Source: Lachnospiraceae bacterium (GTDB lineage: Bacteria > Bacillota > Clostridia > Lachnospirales > Lachnospiraceae). Taken from it: DNA of 64,000 bases. A program made the position numbers and the translations under genes. The notes under the pieces were generated by a model, which was given only the letters and a program-made list of their open reading frames with translations, was not told where the DNA came from and did no database searches. Shown piece by piece: positions 51,374-60,066 of the stretch. Every line of letters starts with the position of its first letter. Position 1 is the first letter of the stretch. The stretch covers positions 1 to 64,000 of the forward strand of contig QXWO01000007.1 in assembly GCA_009911035.1 (NCBI GenBank), written 5' to 3'.

Positions 51374-52150
51374 TTACGGAGTATGTATTGTGACTGTCTG
51401 GTATGGTATTTCTATATCATTCCTCTTAAATTCTTTTACTAAAGCAATCCTTATATCGCTGCACGCCCGGAAGCTGTCATCAAGGTTCAGGGTCCATACA
51501 ATGGTCTTTATAATGACGCCATTGGCCGTATATGCGCTTGCCGATACAGAATTCTTTTCCGTATTCAGAGTCAGCTCATGCTCCACACATATTCTGCGCA
51601 TGATGCTGATTGCTTTTTCAATATCTGAATCAAAGGAAATCTCTATCTCCACATAATTTCCTATATTTTCTGTAAAATTTGTGTTAATGATCACCGATGA
51701 GTCCATCACTGAGTTGGGCACAATGCAGCTTTCCCCGTTAAACTGGTAAATAACCGTATGGCGAATAGTGACATCTTTTACAATCCCCTCCGCAATCACA
51801 GTGCCTCCCTGAATGACCCTTACTTTTTCATCCACATTGTAGGGCTTGGAGGCTGATATGGTAATGCCGCTTATGACATTTGCCAGCGCCTGCTGGGCGG
51901 CAAAAGTTGCAATCGCCACCATCAGCGAACCACTTTGCAGCAGGACCTTGCTGATATCTTTTGTTATCTCAAACTGCTGGGCAAGACTGTAAATAATTAT
52001 AACATCAATGGTCAGATTCACTACCCCTTTTGAAAACCGCAGGTGAATCGCCTTGGTCTTTCTCGATGCAAACTTAAAAATCAGGTTTACTATATAATTC
52101 AGGACCAGTGCCACAGCAACAAATACACCAATTTTCGCTAAAATATCCAT
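51374..52150 (-). CDS. MscS-family mechanosensitive channel
   Basis: 258 residues. Three membrane helices with the pore helix region LLQSGSLMVAIATFAAQQALANVISG, then the beta domain (GEIVKD-type: VIAEGIVKDVTIRHT, CIVPNSVMDSS). It releases solutes on osmotic down-shock. It is 18 bases from the TIM-barrel gene and likely shares its transcript. GGAG precedes the ATG. Confidence 0.9.
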   Translation of the reverse strand: MDILAKIGVFVAVALVLNYIVNLIFKFASRKTKAIHLRFSKGVVNLTIDVIIIYSLAQQFEITKDISKVLLQSGSLMVAIATFAAQQALANVISGITISASKPYNVDEKVRVIQGGTVIAEGIVKDVTIRHTVIYQFNGESCIVPNSVMDSSVIINTNFTENIGNYVEIEISFDSDIEKAISIMRRICVEHELTLNTEKNSVSASAYTANGVIIKTIVWTLNLDDSFRACSDIRIALVKEFKRNDIEIPYQTVTIHTP

Positions 52151-52167
52151 TTTACCCGCTCCGTTTC

Positions 52168-53094
52168 CTATCTGTTGACAGACGCCGCCATCCGATGGTA
52201 TGTGTGCCTTATCCCACGAATCGCCACAGAATATGCCATAATATTCTCCGGCAGCGCGATTCCCGGATATCCAGTGTCCCCTATATGGTGAATGTCAGTC
52301 CCCGCCATTTTACACATAAGGGCAATCCGCTTAATCGTCTCGGTGTCCGCACCTTCCTGGGAAGTACCGATAGCTGTAATGGTCAGCACGCCCCGGCTAT
52401 GTGCATAGGCAATCAGTTCCCTTACATATTCCATCGTAATCCCCGGCACAGTACCTGGTGCCGGCAGAAGAATGATGTCCGCTCCGGCATCAATGAATTC
52501 ACCGATATCCTTTTTCGTAATAATATTCTCGCCGCCTTCACCTGTCACGCCGGAAGCATGCATCTTACCCGCCGCAAGGATCAGCCTGTCTTTCAGCCGG
52601 TCAGATATGGCCCTCAAAGAATCGGTAATTGCCTTGTTGCTTACACCGTTTCCCGGATTGCCTGTGAGCAACACCATATCCACGCCCATCTGCGCGGCCC
52701 TTAAGGCATTGGCAGCGGTAGCTTTCCTTCCCTGTGACATTTCCCATAAAGTATCGCTGTTCCCTGCCGCAATTTCCTCCTCCACAGGTTCTAAGTTGAT
52801 CCCAATCATTCTTCCTGTAAGACGCTTTAACTCTCTTACCGTATCTTCCGGCGCCACCTTGGGCAGGCCGTTTATCACAGGTTTCTCTACGTCAAACATA
52901 TTAAGCAGAAGCATATCCGCTCCAAGAGCTGCCGCAAACTCTGCATTTGTCACGTCCACCAACGCCGGCATGGTGATACCGATGCATTCACAGGCAACCA
53001 CCCGCCCCTCACTGCCTGCGATGGAACTTAAATAGTCCTCCTTTGTAAAATTCTTCAAATCTGATGCTGTACAGTCTAACATTCTCTTCGCCAT
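52168..53094 (-). CDS. TIM-barrel protein of unknown function
   Basis: 308 residues from the ATG at 53094 (GGAGGG site). The repeated strand-helix pattern with VACECIGITMPALVDVTNAEFAAALGAD, DMVLLTGNPGNGV, GADIILLPAPGTVPGIT and HHIGDTGYPGIALPENI fits a phosphate-binding TIM barrel. Relatives are often labelled 'haloacid dehalogenase-like' without basis, and more recently DUF7916. A link to PEP-mutase or BtpA-like barrels is possible. Substrate unknown. Co-transcribed with the MscS channel. Confidence 0.6.
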   Translation of the reverse strand: MAKRMLDCTASDLKNFTKEDYLSSIAGSEGRVVACECIGITMPALVDVTNAEFAAALGADMLLLNMFDVEKPVINGLPKVAPEDTVRELKRLTGRMIGINLEPVEEEIAAGNSDTLWEMSQGRKATAANALRAAQMGVDMVLLTGNPGNGVSNKAITDSLRAISDRLKDRLILAAGKMHASGVTGEGGENIITKKDIGEFIDAGADIILLPAPGTVPGITMEYVRELIAYAHSRGVLTITAIGTSQEGADTETIKRIALMCKMAGTDIHHIGDTGYPGIALPENIMAYSVAIRGIRHTYHRMAASVNR

Positions 53095-53206
53095 ATCCAA
53101 TTCCCTCCGCTATATTTTTATTCCTGTATTTCTCTTTTCATGTTCCTGTTCCTAGTATCTCACCAGCCGGATCAAAAAACAAGGGAAATTGATTTTTGCA
53201 AGACAC

Positions 53207-53280
53207 AACGCTGGAACGCCTCGTGAGACAGCTTATTATAACAAACGCTGCCACGCTCCGCGAGATAGCTTATTGTAACG
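53207..53280. repeat. Two tandem 37-bp imperfect repeats
   Basis: 53207-53243 and 53244-53280 both run AACGCTG...ACGC...GAGA.AGCTTATT.TAAC. They lie between the TIM-barrel promoter region and repeat unit B. Confidence 0.7.
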
Positions 53281-53281
53281 A

Positions 53282-53458
53282 AATCTGGCATTGGAAATTT
53301 CTTTCCAATGCCAGATTCTTCATTTCCCCTTTTACACTGCAGCGTGTAAATTATTATGACTGTTCCTTAAAATCTTATACATTCTGCGCTTTTATGCTTT
53401 ATGTATTTAATTTCAATTTCTGTATTTATATTTTAATACACTCTCCATTTTATGTCAA
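53282..53458 (-). ncRNA. Repeated small-RNA-like unit, copy B
   Basis: Promoter TTGACA (53453-53458), 17 bases, TAAAAT (53430-53435). Inverted repeat TGTATT/AATACA (53421-53440). Conserved block at 53323-53337. 16-bp hairpin with a 4-base loop (53282-53297 with 53302-53317) and a short T tract. Confidence 0.6.
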
Positions 53459-53483
53459 TAATTTAGTGTACTTTTTACATGCA

Positions 53484-53653
53484 AACTGGCACCAGAAATC
53501 TCTTTCCGATGCCAGTTCTGCGCTTCCCCTTTACACCTTGTATATTATTATGGCCGTAACTTGAAATCAAATATCCCTTTCCGCTCTGCTTATCTTTTGT
53601 ATTCAATTTCATTTACTGTATTTATATCTTAATACATTTCCATAAAATGTCAA
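53484..53653 (-). ncRNA. Repeated small-RNA-like unit, copy C
   Basis: Promoter TTGACA (53648-53653), 16 bases, TAAGAT (53626-53631). Inverted repeat TGTATT/AATACA (53617-53636). Conserved block at 53523-53536. A hairpin with two mismatches (53484-53498 with 53503-53517). Here an ATG-initiated frame runs through the unit, but it is not conserved in A or B. Confidence 0.55.
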
Positions 53654-53699
53654 TATTATAGTCTGTAAATGTCACCTAATAGGTATTTTAAACGGTACA

Positions 53700-53927
53700 T
53701 TATCCCGCATTGACCATAAAATTCATTATCAGAGAGAACAGGTGCTCCTTAACCTTAATAGCATTGCATATATATTTTATATGAATTCCAAGTCTCTCCA
53801 TTTTTTCCCTATCGCCAGTCAGCTTCATATAGTCATCAATCAGAGAATTTTTGACTCTCATACATCTGATATAAATCTTCTTTTTAAAAAGTCTTCTGCA
53901 TCGCTCTGCTTTCCGCTCTCTCCCCAT
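53700..53927 (-). pseudogene. Uncertain small frame or gene remnant
   Basis: A basic frame of about 75 residues ending LIDDYMKLTGDREKMERLGI, then CNAIKVKEHLFSLIMNFMVN. The last 45 residues look protein-like. There is no clear ribosome binding site and no recognised family. It may be the tail of a lost gene. Confidence 0.25.
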
Positions 53928-54170
53928 ATCCGTCTTGCCTCTTCTTCTGTTAATCTTCCCTGTTTTAAAATTCCCCCTCAAACTAAAACACTTCTGGCTG
54001 TTTCGGAAGCCAATGCTTTGAAAATATTCTGACCGCATATCAGTAAATTTTCAAGTTCCGAAATTGCTTGTGAGTCGTTTGAGGGGGCTATTATTTTGTT
54101 GATTTGGTTTTCTTATATAATTTTATATTATGTAAAAATAGGCTATATTTTTCTTATTTGATATTTATAA

Positions 54171-55490
54171 TTAGTGAGGGCAGGTTGTATAGTTGTGAGT
54201 ACTCAACAAGTCTCCTTTAGATATGGTATTACATTTGCTACACTTTTGAGCACTAAAAACTTTTACAGTACATCCTCCACCACTTTTAATATGTTCTGAA
54301 AATGTCCCATTTTGCCAATCATGAGAACAACCTCTTTGTAACATTTCATCATCATATATGGGACAAATATTTCCATTTTCATCTATAAATATTTTATCAC
54401 TGCTTTTAAATGTATCAACATCCACACCAAAATAAGTGTCTTCTACTTCTTCCATTGCAAATGATGCATCAACAATTTCACTCAATTCAGTATCTGGTTC
54501 CAATACCACCATAGGTTCTTCATACGCCAAAACTGAAAAAGATGCCGCAGAGAAAACACAAATCACTGCCGACATCATAAAAATAATAGTTCTAATTTTT
54601 GATTTCTTATCGTATCTTTTGTATTTCATAATCATTTTTATCCTTTCGTGTATATCTTCACTACCGCTTTTGTCTCCTGTAAACATTTTTCCAAATATTT
54701 TGCCTTCGTACACCGCCCCTTCTAAAATCAAATCCCTATAAATTTCCCGCTCATTTTTCTCCATCTGTCTGGCAACTCTGTAATCGCAGGCTTCTTCATC
54801 CAAACGCCGCATTTCCCCAAACATATAATAACATAATGGATTATACCAGTTAATTGCCAGGGCCAGCAGCGATAAATACTGGAACATATTATCAAGATTT
54901 TTCACATGCATCAGTTCATGTTTCAAAATGACTTCCAGCTCATCCGACCGCATATCACTTCCTCCAAGGATGACCAGCGGTTCGAAAGTACCTACCGTAA
55001 AAGAAATATTGATCCAATCGCTGTAAAATACCTTAACTTTCCAGTGTAGATTTATCTGCTCTTTGACAGACGCCACTGCCTGCAAAACCTTCTGGTCTCT
55101 TACGGGTTCCATTAAGCCTGCCAGGCTTTTGAACCGAATGTATTTGAGTGTTGCCAGTAACAGCAGGAATCCAATTGAGATGACCCAAATGAAAAGCTTT
55201 ATTTCCCTATGGAATGTTTCTGAATAATAAAACGCTTTGTTTATGTATTTATATTCCAGATTACTGTAGTGATAAACACCTGCGTCCAATTTCCCCAAGT
55301 TCAGAGTTTTCAATGCATTCCGTACCGGATACTTCACCATTTGAAATGGCAATATGTAAAATATTAATGCAATTCTAAGCACCCACTGATAATGTACAGC
55401 ACTTATGTATTCCCCTTTCCATGGTTTCAGAATCAGATAAAAGAGTATAATTACGCTTCCAGTTAAGGTCTTACATATTTCAATGTTCAT
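54171..55490 (-). CDS. BlaR1/MecR1-like M56 peptidase with a Cys/His-rich sensor tail
   Basis: 439 residues. Four predicted membrane helices, the zinc site HELMHVKNLDN and the glutamate in DEEACDYRVARQ define an M56 peptidase. After the last helix (near residue 315) there is no penicillin-binding domain. Instead an acidic stretch leads to CSHDW, then CTVK, CSKCN, THNYTTCPH, a likely metal- or redox-sensing module. It would sense a signal outside and cleave the BlaI-type repressor encoded 2 bases upstream. The pair is AT-rich compared with its surroundings, suggesting transfer. No beta-lactamase gene is nearby. Confidence 0.8.
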   Translation of the reverse strand: MNIEICKTLTGSVIILFYLILKPWKGEYISAVHYQWVLRIALIFYILPFQMVKYPVRNALKTLNLGKLDAGVYHYSNLEYKYINKAFYYSETFHREIKLFIWVISIGFLLLLATLKYIRFKSLAGLMEPVRDQKVLQAVASVKEQINLHWKVKVFYSDWINISFTVGTFEPLVILGGSDMRSDELEVILKHELMHVKNLDNMFQYLSLLALAINWYNPLCYYMFGEMRRLDEEACDYRVARQMEKNEREIYRDLILEGAVYEGKIFGKMFTGDKSGSEDIHERIKMIMKYKRYDKKSKIRTIIFMMSAVICVFSAASFSVLAYEEPMVVLEPDTELSEIVDASFAMEEVEDTYFGVDVDTFKSSDKIFIDENGNICPIYDDEMLQRGCSHDWQNGTFSEHIKSGGGCTVKVFSAQKCSKCNTISKGDLLSTHNYTTCPH

Positions 55491-55492
55491 GC

Positions 55493-55858
55493 CTACTCCT
55501 TTAGTATATCCTTTATCCTATTGGCTTCCTCTCTGGTAATCTTTGCCCCTCCCGACAAAGCACATATAAAATTTTTAAAAGAGCCTTCATAAATCTCATC
55601 AATCAGATTTTCTGCCAGCCTTTTCTTATATTCCTCCCTTGATACGGCGGGAACATACAAATATCTCCTGTCAGCAGAAATTCTTTTAATCAGCCTTTTA
55701 TCCAGCAATTTTGACAAAAAATTATTCAATGTCTGCTTTTTTAGCTCTTTCCCCTCTTTTTCCGAAAAATACTGAAGCATATCTCTGGACAGCATCGGTT
55801 CATTTTTATCCCAGAGTAAATCAAGTATGGCCATTTCCATTTCGGACATCTTTTTCAT
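55493..55858 (-). CDS. BlaI/MecI-type transcriptional repressor
   Basis: 121 residues. A winged helix (SEMEMAILDLLWDKNEPMLS, LKKQTLNNFLSKLLDKRLIKRI) and a C-terminal dimer region with the usual cleavage area. It forms an operon with the M56 sensor, as in bla and mec systems, where the peptidase relieves repression. An imperfect dyad TGTAA-N9-TTACA (55872-55890) upstream could be its own operator. Confidence 0.85.
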   Translation of the reverse strand: MKKMSEMEMAILDLLWDKNEPMLSRDMLQYFSEKEGKELKKQTLNNFLSKLLDKRLIKRISADRRYLYVPAVSREEYKKRLAENLIDEIYEGSFKNFICALSGGAKITREEANRIKDILKE

Positions 55859-55871
55859 CTTTGCTCTCCCT

Positions 55872-55890
55872 TGTAATCTAAATGTTTACA
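55872..55890. promoter_or_regulatory. Possible BlaI operator
   Basis: Inverted repeat TGTAA-N9-TTACA, 14 bases before the BlaI start codon, where a repressor would block transcription. Confidence 0.4.
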
Positions 55891-56149
55891 GTATTAATTT
55901 TAACCCCAATATTCTTCTTTCTCCCCTGTCAGGTTCCTTAGACCATAACCACCTCCTCAATACATGAATTTTGCCCGAACGATATTACAATTTGATTTCT
56001 ACAGCCCCCTTATCTTTATTTTCAGGCTTCCTTTTATTATATGCCATTACCCACAATTTAACAAGGCTGCTGCCATACAAATTTGCTATTAAAAGCATCT
56101 TCCAGACTACATTTCTTACCGTTTTGCATATTGCCTGTGCCAAAATCAC
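55891..56149. other. Intergenic stretch without a confident gene
   Basis: A minus-strand frame from a GTG near 56148 gives about 53 hydrophobic-basic residues (VRNVVWKMLLIANLYGSSLV). It has only a poor ribosome site and no recognised family. No terminator for the Rpn remnant was seen. Confidence 0.3.
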
Positions 56150-56475
56150 CTGTCTGCCATCTGAACAAATATTTTTTCATAATCATAGCCGCACTTTTCC
56201 GCTAACTGGTAAATCACTTCTATATAATCAATACTTTCTCCAAAATCATCCGCAATCTCTTCCAGAGTATTTCCTCTCTGCAGCATTCTACAAACGAGCT
56301 GAATCAGTTTTTGCGTATGTCCTTCCTCTGGTATTGATGAACACCCGGCGTGCCCCGTCCTCTATCTTCAAGTCTGGACACTCCCGGCAGGTCCCCTCAA
56401 AGGTATACCTGTATAGTCCCCTCCTGAACACATCGAAGGGCGCTACCAGAAGCTTCCGCTTAAAGAAATCATTTG
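56150..56475 (-). pseudogene. Internally deleted copy of the Rpn gene at 57097
   Basis: Blocks here match the gene at 57097-58023 and its 5' flank. The 3' end (56165-56320) matches 57130-57294, the middle (56330-56450) is nearly identical to 57540-57660, and the 5' flank (56455-56485) matches about 58225-58260. Two internal segments are missing. The copy cannot make the protein. Confidence 0.85.
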
Positions 56476-56535
56476 CTTTTTATACCGTATAATACAGTAA
56501 AATTTCTTACTAACATCAATTGAAAGCCGCAGGTC

Positions 56536-57009
56536 TTATCCTTCTGCAAGCTTGCATACATCCACCCATCCTTCCTCCCCGGCATATTTCTCCAACTCCG
56601 GTATGGTAAGTTCTATGGCACTGTTGCTGCTGCCGCAGGCAGGAAACACGGTTTCAAACCGCTTTAGGGATTCGTCCAAATATACTTTCACCCCTTCTTT
56701 GACCGCAAAAGGGCAGACGCCGCCCACATTATGTCCTACCAGCTCTGTCACCTGTTCCGGTGAAAGCATTTTTGCTTTTGTTCCAAAGCACTTTTTATAT
56801 TTGCCATTATCAATTTTTACATCTCCCGGTGCAACAATCAGAACCGCCTTTCCCTCCACCAGAAAGGACAGGGTCTTTGCGATCCGCTGGGGTTCACAGC
56901 TAAGAGCCTCAGCCGCCAAAGCCACAGTTGCGCTGGATACATCAAATTCCCGGATTCTCCCTTCCATGCCATATGCCTTAAAATATTCTCTTACTTTATC
57001 AATTGCCAT
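56536..57009 (-). CDS. YbaK/EbsC-family aminoacyl-tRNA deacylase
   Basis: 157 residues from the ATG at 57009 (GGAGG 6 bases upstream). YbaK fold with EPQRIAKTLSFLVEGKAVLIV, the conserved lysine in GKYKKCFG, GHNVGGVCPFAV and ACGSSNSAIEL. The family removes wrongly attached amino acids from tRNA, often Cys-tRNA(Pro). It stands alone between two Rpn-type sequences. Confidence 0.85.
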   Translation of the reverse strand: MAIDKVREYFKAYGMEGRIREFDVSSATVALAAEALSCEPQRIAKTLSFLVEGKAVLIVAPGDVKIDNGKYKKCFGTKAKMLSPEQVTELVGHNVGGVCPFAVKEGVKVYLDESLKRFETVFPACGSSNSAIELTIPELEKYAGEEGWVDVCKLAEG

Positions 57010-57096
57010 AGTAGTCCTCCATGCTGCCAACACCTTCAAATTGGGGCGTCAGCACAAATTTATCTGTAAAAAATTGCAGATGATGGAAACGATTTT

Positions 57097-58023
57097 TTAA
57101 ACACACTCCTGCCTGCTGTCTGTTAATTGCGCGTATACTTTTTCATAATCATAGGCATACTTTTCCGCTACCTGATAAATTGTTTCCACAAAATCAATAT
57201 TTTCTCCAAAATCATCTGCAATATCTTCCGGTGCGCTGCCTCTTTGCAGCATCCTGCAAACAAGCTGAATCAGTTTCCTGTTCTCTCCCTGTAAACGTCC
57301 CTCTGCACGTCCCTCTGCACGTCCCTCTTCAAGTCCTTCCTCCCTGGCATATGCCTTTTCTTCCCAGAACTGCATATATTTCACCCCCATTTTCTCCGAC
57401 CTTCTGATTTTTTTTACCCTTTCATGAATCAGCTTTATCCTTCCGCTTTCTGCCCTGTCTGCCATTTCGTCTCTGGTCGCAGTTATATACTCCATGAAAT
57501 CCAAAAATTCCTGCGTAAATCCTTCCTTGTTCTTTCCTCTGGTATTGATGAACACCCGGCGTGCCCCGTCCTCTATCTTCAAGTCTGGACACTCCCGGCA
57601 GGTCCCCTCAAAGGTATACCTGTATAGTCCCCTCCCGAACACATCGAAAGGCGCTATCAGAATGAAGCAGGTATCATTAAGTAAATCAAAGTCCTTGCTC
57701 CCAGGCTCTAACAGAGACACATCAAGCTGTGCCTGATAGTAGCGGCTCCTTTTCTTTAAGTTTCCGGTGTCCTTTTTCTGCATTTCGGAGTAGTAAAGGA
57801 TCCCCTCCTTATCCATGCTCACCACATCCAGACGGATCTGGCGTAACTGGGGCGACACCCTTAATTCCTTTTCCGTCTCCGGCCTGTCGATCAAGTCGAT
57901 TTCATTTTCAAGCAGGATACTGACTGCCGCCTGGTAAACTTCCCTGTCCTCCATGGTCTCGTCAAACAAGAACCTGTCCACCAGATTCAGCTTCTCCAGT
58001 TTCGTCACTACATTTTCTGCCAT
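57097..58023 (-). CDS. Rpn-family PD-(D/E)XK nuclease / transposase-like protein
   Basis: 308 residues. The core has LRQIRLDVVSMDKEGILYYSEMQKK (D...E-x-Q-K catalytic pattern), then RSRYYQAQLDVSLLEPG and LNDTCFILIAPFDVFG. The C-terminus has a coiled helix, then a short repeated segment encoded by tandem 12-base units (EEGRAEGRAEGR) and DFGENIDFVETIYQVAEKY. Rpn proteins promote recombination. A second, deleted copy lies at 56150-56475, with shared flanks, so the unit can duplicate. Confidence 0.8.
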   Translation of the reverse strand: MAENVVTKLEKLNLVDRFLFDETMEDREVYQAAVSILLENEIDLIDRPETEKELRVSPQLRQIRLDVVSMDKEGILYYSEMQKKDTGNLKKRSRYYQAQLDVSLLEPGSKDFDLLNDTCFILIAPFDVFGRGLYRYTFEGTCRECPDLKIEDGARRVFINTRGKNKEGFTQEFLDFMEYITATRDEMADRAESGRIKLIHERVKKIRRSEKMGVKYMQFWEEKAYAREEGLEEGRAEGRAEGRLQGENRKLIQLVCRMLQRGSAPEDIADDFGENIDFVETIYQVAEKYAYDYEKVYAQLTDSRQECV

Positions 58024-58344
58024 GCATTTTCCTCCTATGTACAGGAAAATGCCATACTATGTTGATAAACAGCGTAACTAAACCCAAATCACCAGCCCCG
58101 CTTTTCCTGCTGTCCCATCATCCTTTACAGATTTTCCTGCTCTTTTTATATTATTGGATTTTTAAAAGCAGGATTTCAAGATATGAGAACAGATATTCCA
58201 TAAGACACAGCATGACCGCTGCTTTATAAGCCTTCGCTTAAAGAAATCATTTGCTTTGTTACAGTATAACATAATATCATTTATTTTTAAACAATTAAAT
58301 TAACCGGGAATCTGAAATTCAGTTTCCCGGCCTTTTCTCACCCT
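58024..58344. other. Intergenic region with the flank of the Rpn unit
   Basis: It carries the sequence shared with the deleted copy (CGCTTAAAGAAATCATTTGC at about 58230-58250) and AT-rich DNA before the DUF3794 gene end. An inverted pair near 58306-58336 (CCGGGAA/TTCCCGG) followed by T-rich DNA may be a terminator for the gene ending at 58345. Confidence 0.5.
58306..58334 (-). terminator. Possible terminator after the DUF3794-LysM gene
   Basis: CCGGGAA and TTCCCGG form a stem 10-40 bases past the stop codon on the minus strand, followed by an AT-rich tract (minus strand TTAATTTAATTG). Confidence 0.5.
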
Positions 58345-59916
58345 CTAAACATTTTTCACCACAAGGATCTTATCCCCCGCCTTCACTTCATCGGAAGTCA
58401 GGTCATTGGTCTGTTTGATCACTGATACAGGAACGTAGTAGCGCTTTCCTATATCCCAGAGACTTTCCCCTTCTTTCACCATATATACGGCAATTCCCGG
58501 CAAAGACTCCATTTTTTCCATATCCGGCTCGCTGACGATAATTTCCTCCACAATCTTTTCCTGCCACTGCTGGTAAACGTTTGCCCGGAAGAACAGAACA
58601 CATTTCACATCCACTTCCCCGTTGTCGATAATGGCAGCCGTCACCTGGTCGATAAACGCCTGCACCGGATACATGCAGTTTCCGTTGATTTCCTCTGCTT
58701 CCAGCATATAGCTGAACGGGATGACGCCTTTGATCACACCGTATTTGTTTTCATCGGTACTGCACTCATAAAACATCTGGACGTTTACCACTCCGGTAAG
58801 CTCAATTCCATTGTCACAGGGATTTTTTCCCGTGATCTGCAAAGCGCTTGATGTGTGGAGTATTTTGTGAAGCACCGCTTTTTCATCCTCGCACTTAAAA
58901 TGACCCGACAGCTTTACTTTACCGCTGTTTCTGGAAAGAAGCTTTCTGAATTCTGCATTCTTTGATACCACAGATACTTCCTTTACAACGCCATATACGT
59001 CGGACAGAATGTCAATTTTTTCTTCCTCATAAACACAGATATCCAAATCCAGACACTGCTCAAAAGTGATGACTCTCTCTTCCCCGTCAAAGTCCGGCCT
59101 TATCTCCACTTCCCGCTCCTCAGCGCTGAAACGGATTTCCGGTATCATGCCCTCCTTTGCACCCGGGCAGTCCAGGCTTCCTGCAAAAGGCAGGGTGGTC
59201 TCATAATGACAGATTTCTTCCTCTTCCCCTTCTCCCCTGTAAAGGAAAAAGGCACGCAGCTCTCCCTGAATGGAAATTTTATCCTCAAGAACCTTAAACT
59301 CCACCGCCTCTGGCAGGATTTCCGACCATATCATAGCAAAAATATTGGGAAAGCTTCCCGGAATCTCCACTTCTTCCTTTACCCTGAAAATATCCTTTTT
59401 CTTGATAGCCATTGATGCCACGTCCAGCGTTTTCTTACGGAACTCCACCGGTTCCTCACTGTATAAATCCACTGCCGTCTCTTCGTCACAGATTTCCTCA
59501 CAGGTGAGAAACAATGTCATCACCGACTGTACACTTAGTTTACGGGAATTGATAAGGCCTACGCTTAAATCCTCCAGCTCCCAGTTCACATTTACACTGT
59601 CCCCGCCTCTGATTCCCTCCATAAAGACCATCTCGTCAAAAGGGATATCCCCTTCCATCTCCGCCACATCGCTTCCTCCTGAAGCAGAAGCGCCTTTTTC
59701 TGTCAGATAAAGAACATGGAATACCAGCTTCCCCTTAACGCCCACGTGATCATCGGTCACTTTCACCTCATCAATCACGACATTTCCCCTGTCCATGATC
59801 AGCTTTACAGCATCAGGACGGGAATCAGATATAATCACATCGTCCTCTAAAGTCATCTGGGTCTGGGCCTTACATTTGATGCAGTCCATATGTATATTCC
59901 GCTTAATTAATTCCAC
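58345..59916 (-). CDS. DUF3794 and LysM protein, probably spore coat/envelope
   Basis: 523 residues. Three DUF3794 (SipL-type) domains are visible (DDVIISDSRPDAVKLIMDRG at the start, FRKKTLDVASMAIKKKDIFRV in the middle, ISIQGELRAFFLYRG and later repeats). A C-terminal LysM domain reads VYMVKEGESLWDIGKRYYVP. This is the layout of SipL, which anchors SpoIVA to the forespore coat in Clostridioides. No signal peptide, in line with a mother-cell coat role. It stands alone with a 150-base gap from pyrD. Confidence 0.8.
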   Translation of the reverse strand: MELIKRNIHMDCIKCKAQTQMTLEDDVIISDSRPDAVKLIMDRGNVVIDEVKVTDDHVGVKGKLVFHVLYLTEKGASASGGSDVAEMEGDIPFDEMVFMEGIRGGDSVNVNWELEDLSVGLINSRKLSVQSVMTLFLTCEEICDEETAVDLYSEEPVEFRKKTLDVASMAIKKKDIFRVKEEVEIPGSFPNIFAMIWSEILPEAVEFKVLEDKISIQGELRAFFLYRGEGEEEEICHYETTLPFAGSLDCPGAKEGMIPEIRFSAEEREVEIRPDFDGEERVITFEQCLDLDICVYEEEKIDILSDVYGVVKEVSVVSKNAEFRKLLSRNSGKVKLSGHFKCEDEKAVLHKILHTSSALQITGKNPCDNGIELTGVVNVQMFYECSTDENKYGVIKGVIPFSYMLEAEEINGNCMYPVQAFIDQVTAAIIDNGEVDVKCVLFFRANVYQQWQEKIVEEIIVSEPDMEKMESLPGIAVYMVKEGESLWDIGKRYYVPVSVIKQTNDLTSDEVKAGDKILVVKNV

Positions 59917-60066
59917 GAAAAACCTCCCTGAATTCTACTTAATGTAAATGTATGACCCAGAGAGGCAAAGTATGACTTCTTATCTTATAGGCAGCGTAAA
60001 GAAACCCCTTGTTTGTACTTTGTATATGATCCAGATATTACCCTTAAGTACTTTCTTTCTGTTAAT

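Noticed and set aside
55971-56492. Plus-strand protein of 173 residues
   Set aside because: It is antisense to the deleted Rpn copy. The same antisense frame recurs at 57494-57736, which shows that it is a shadow.
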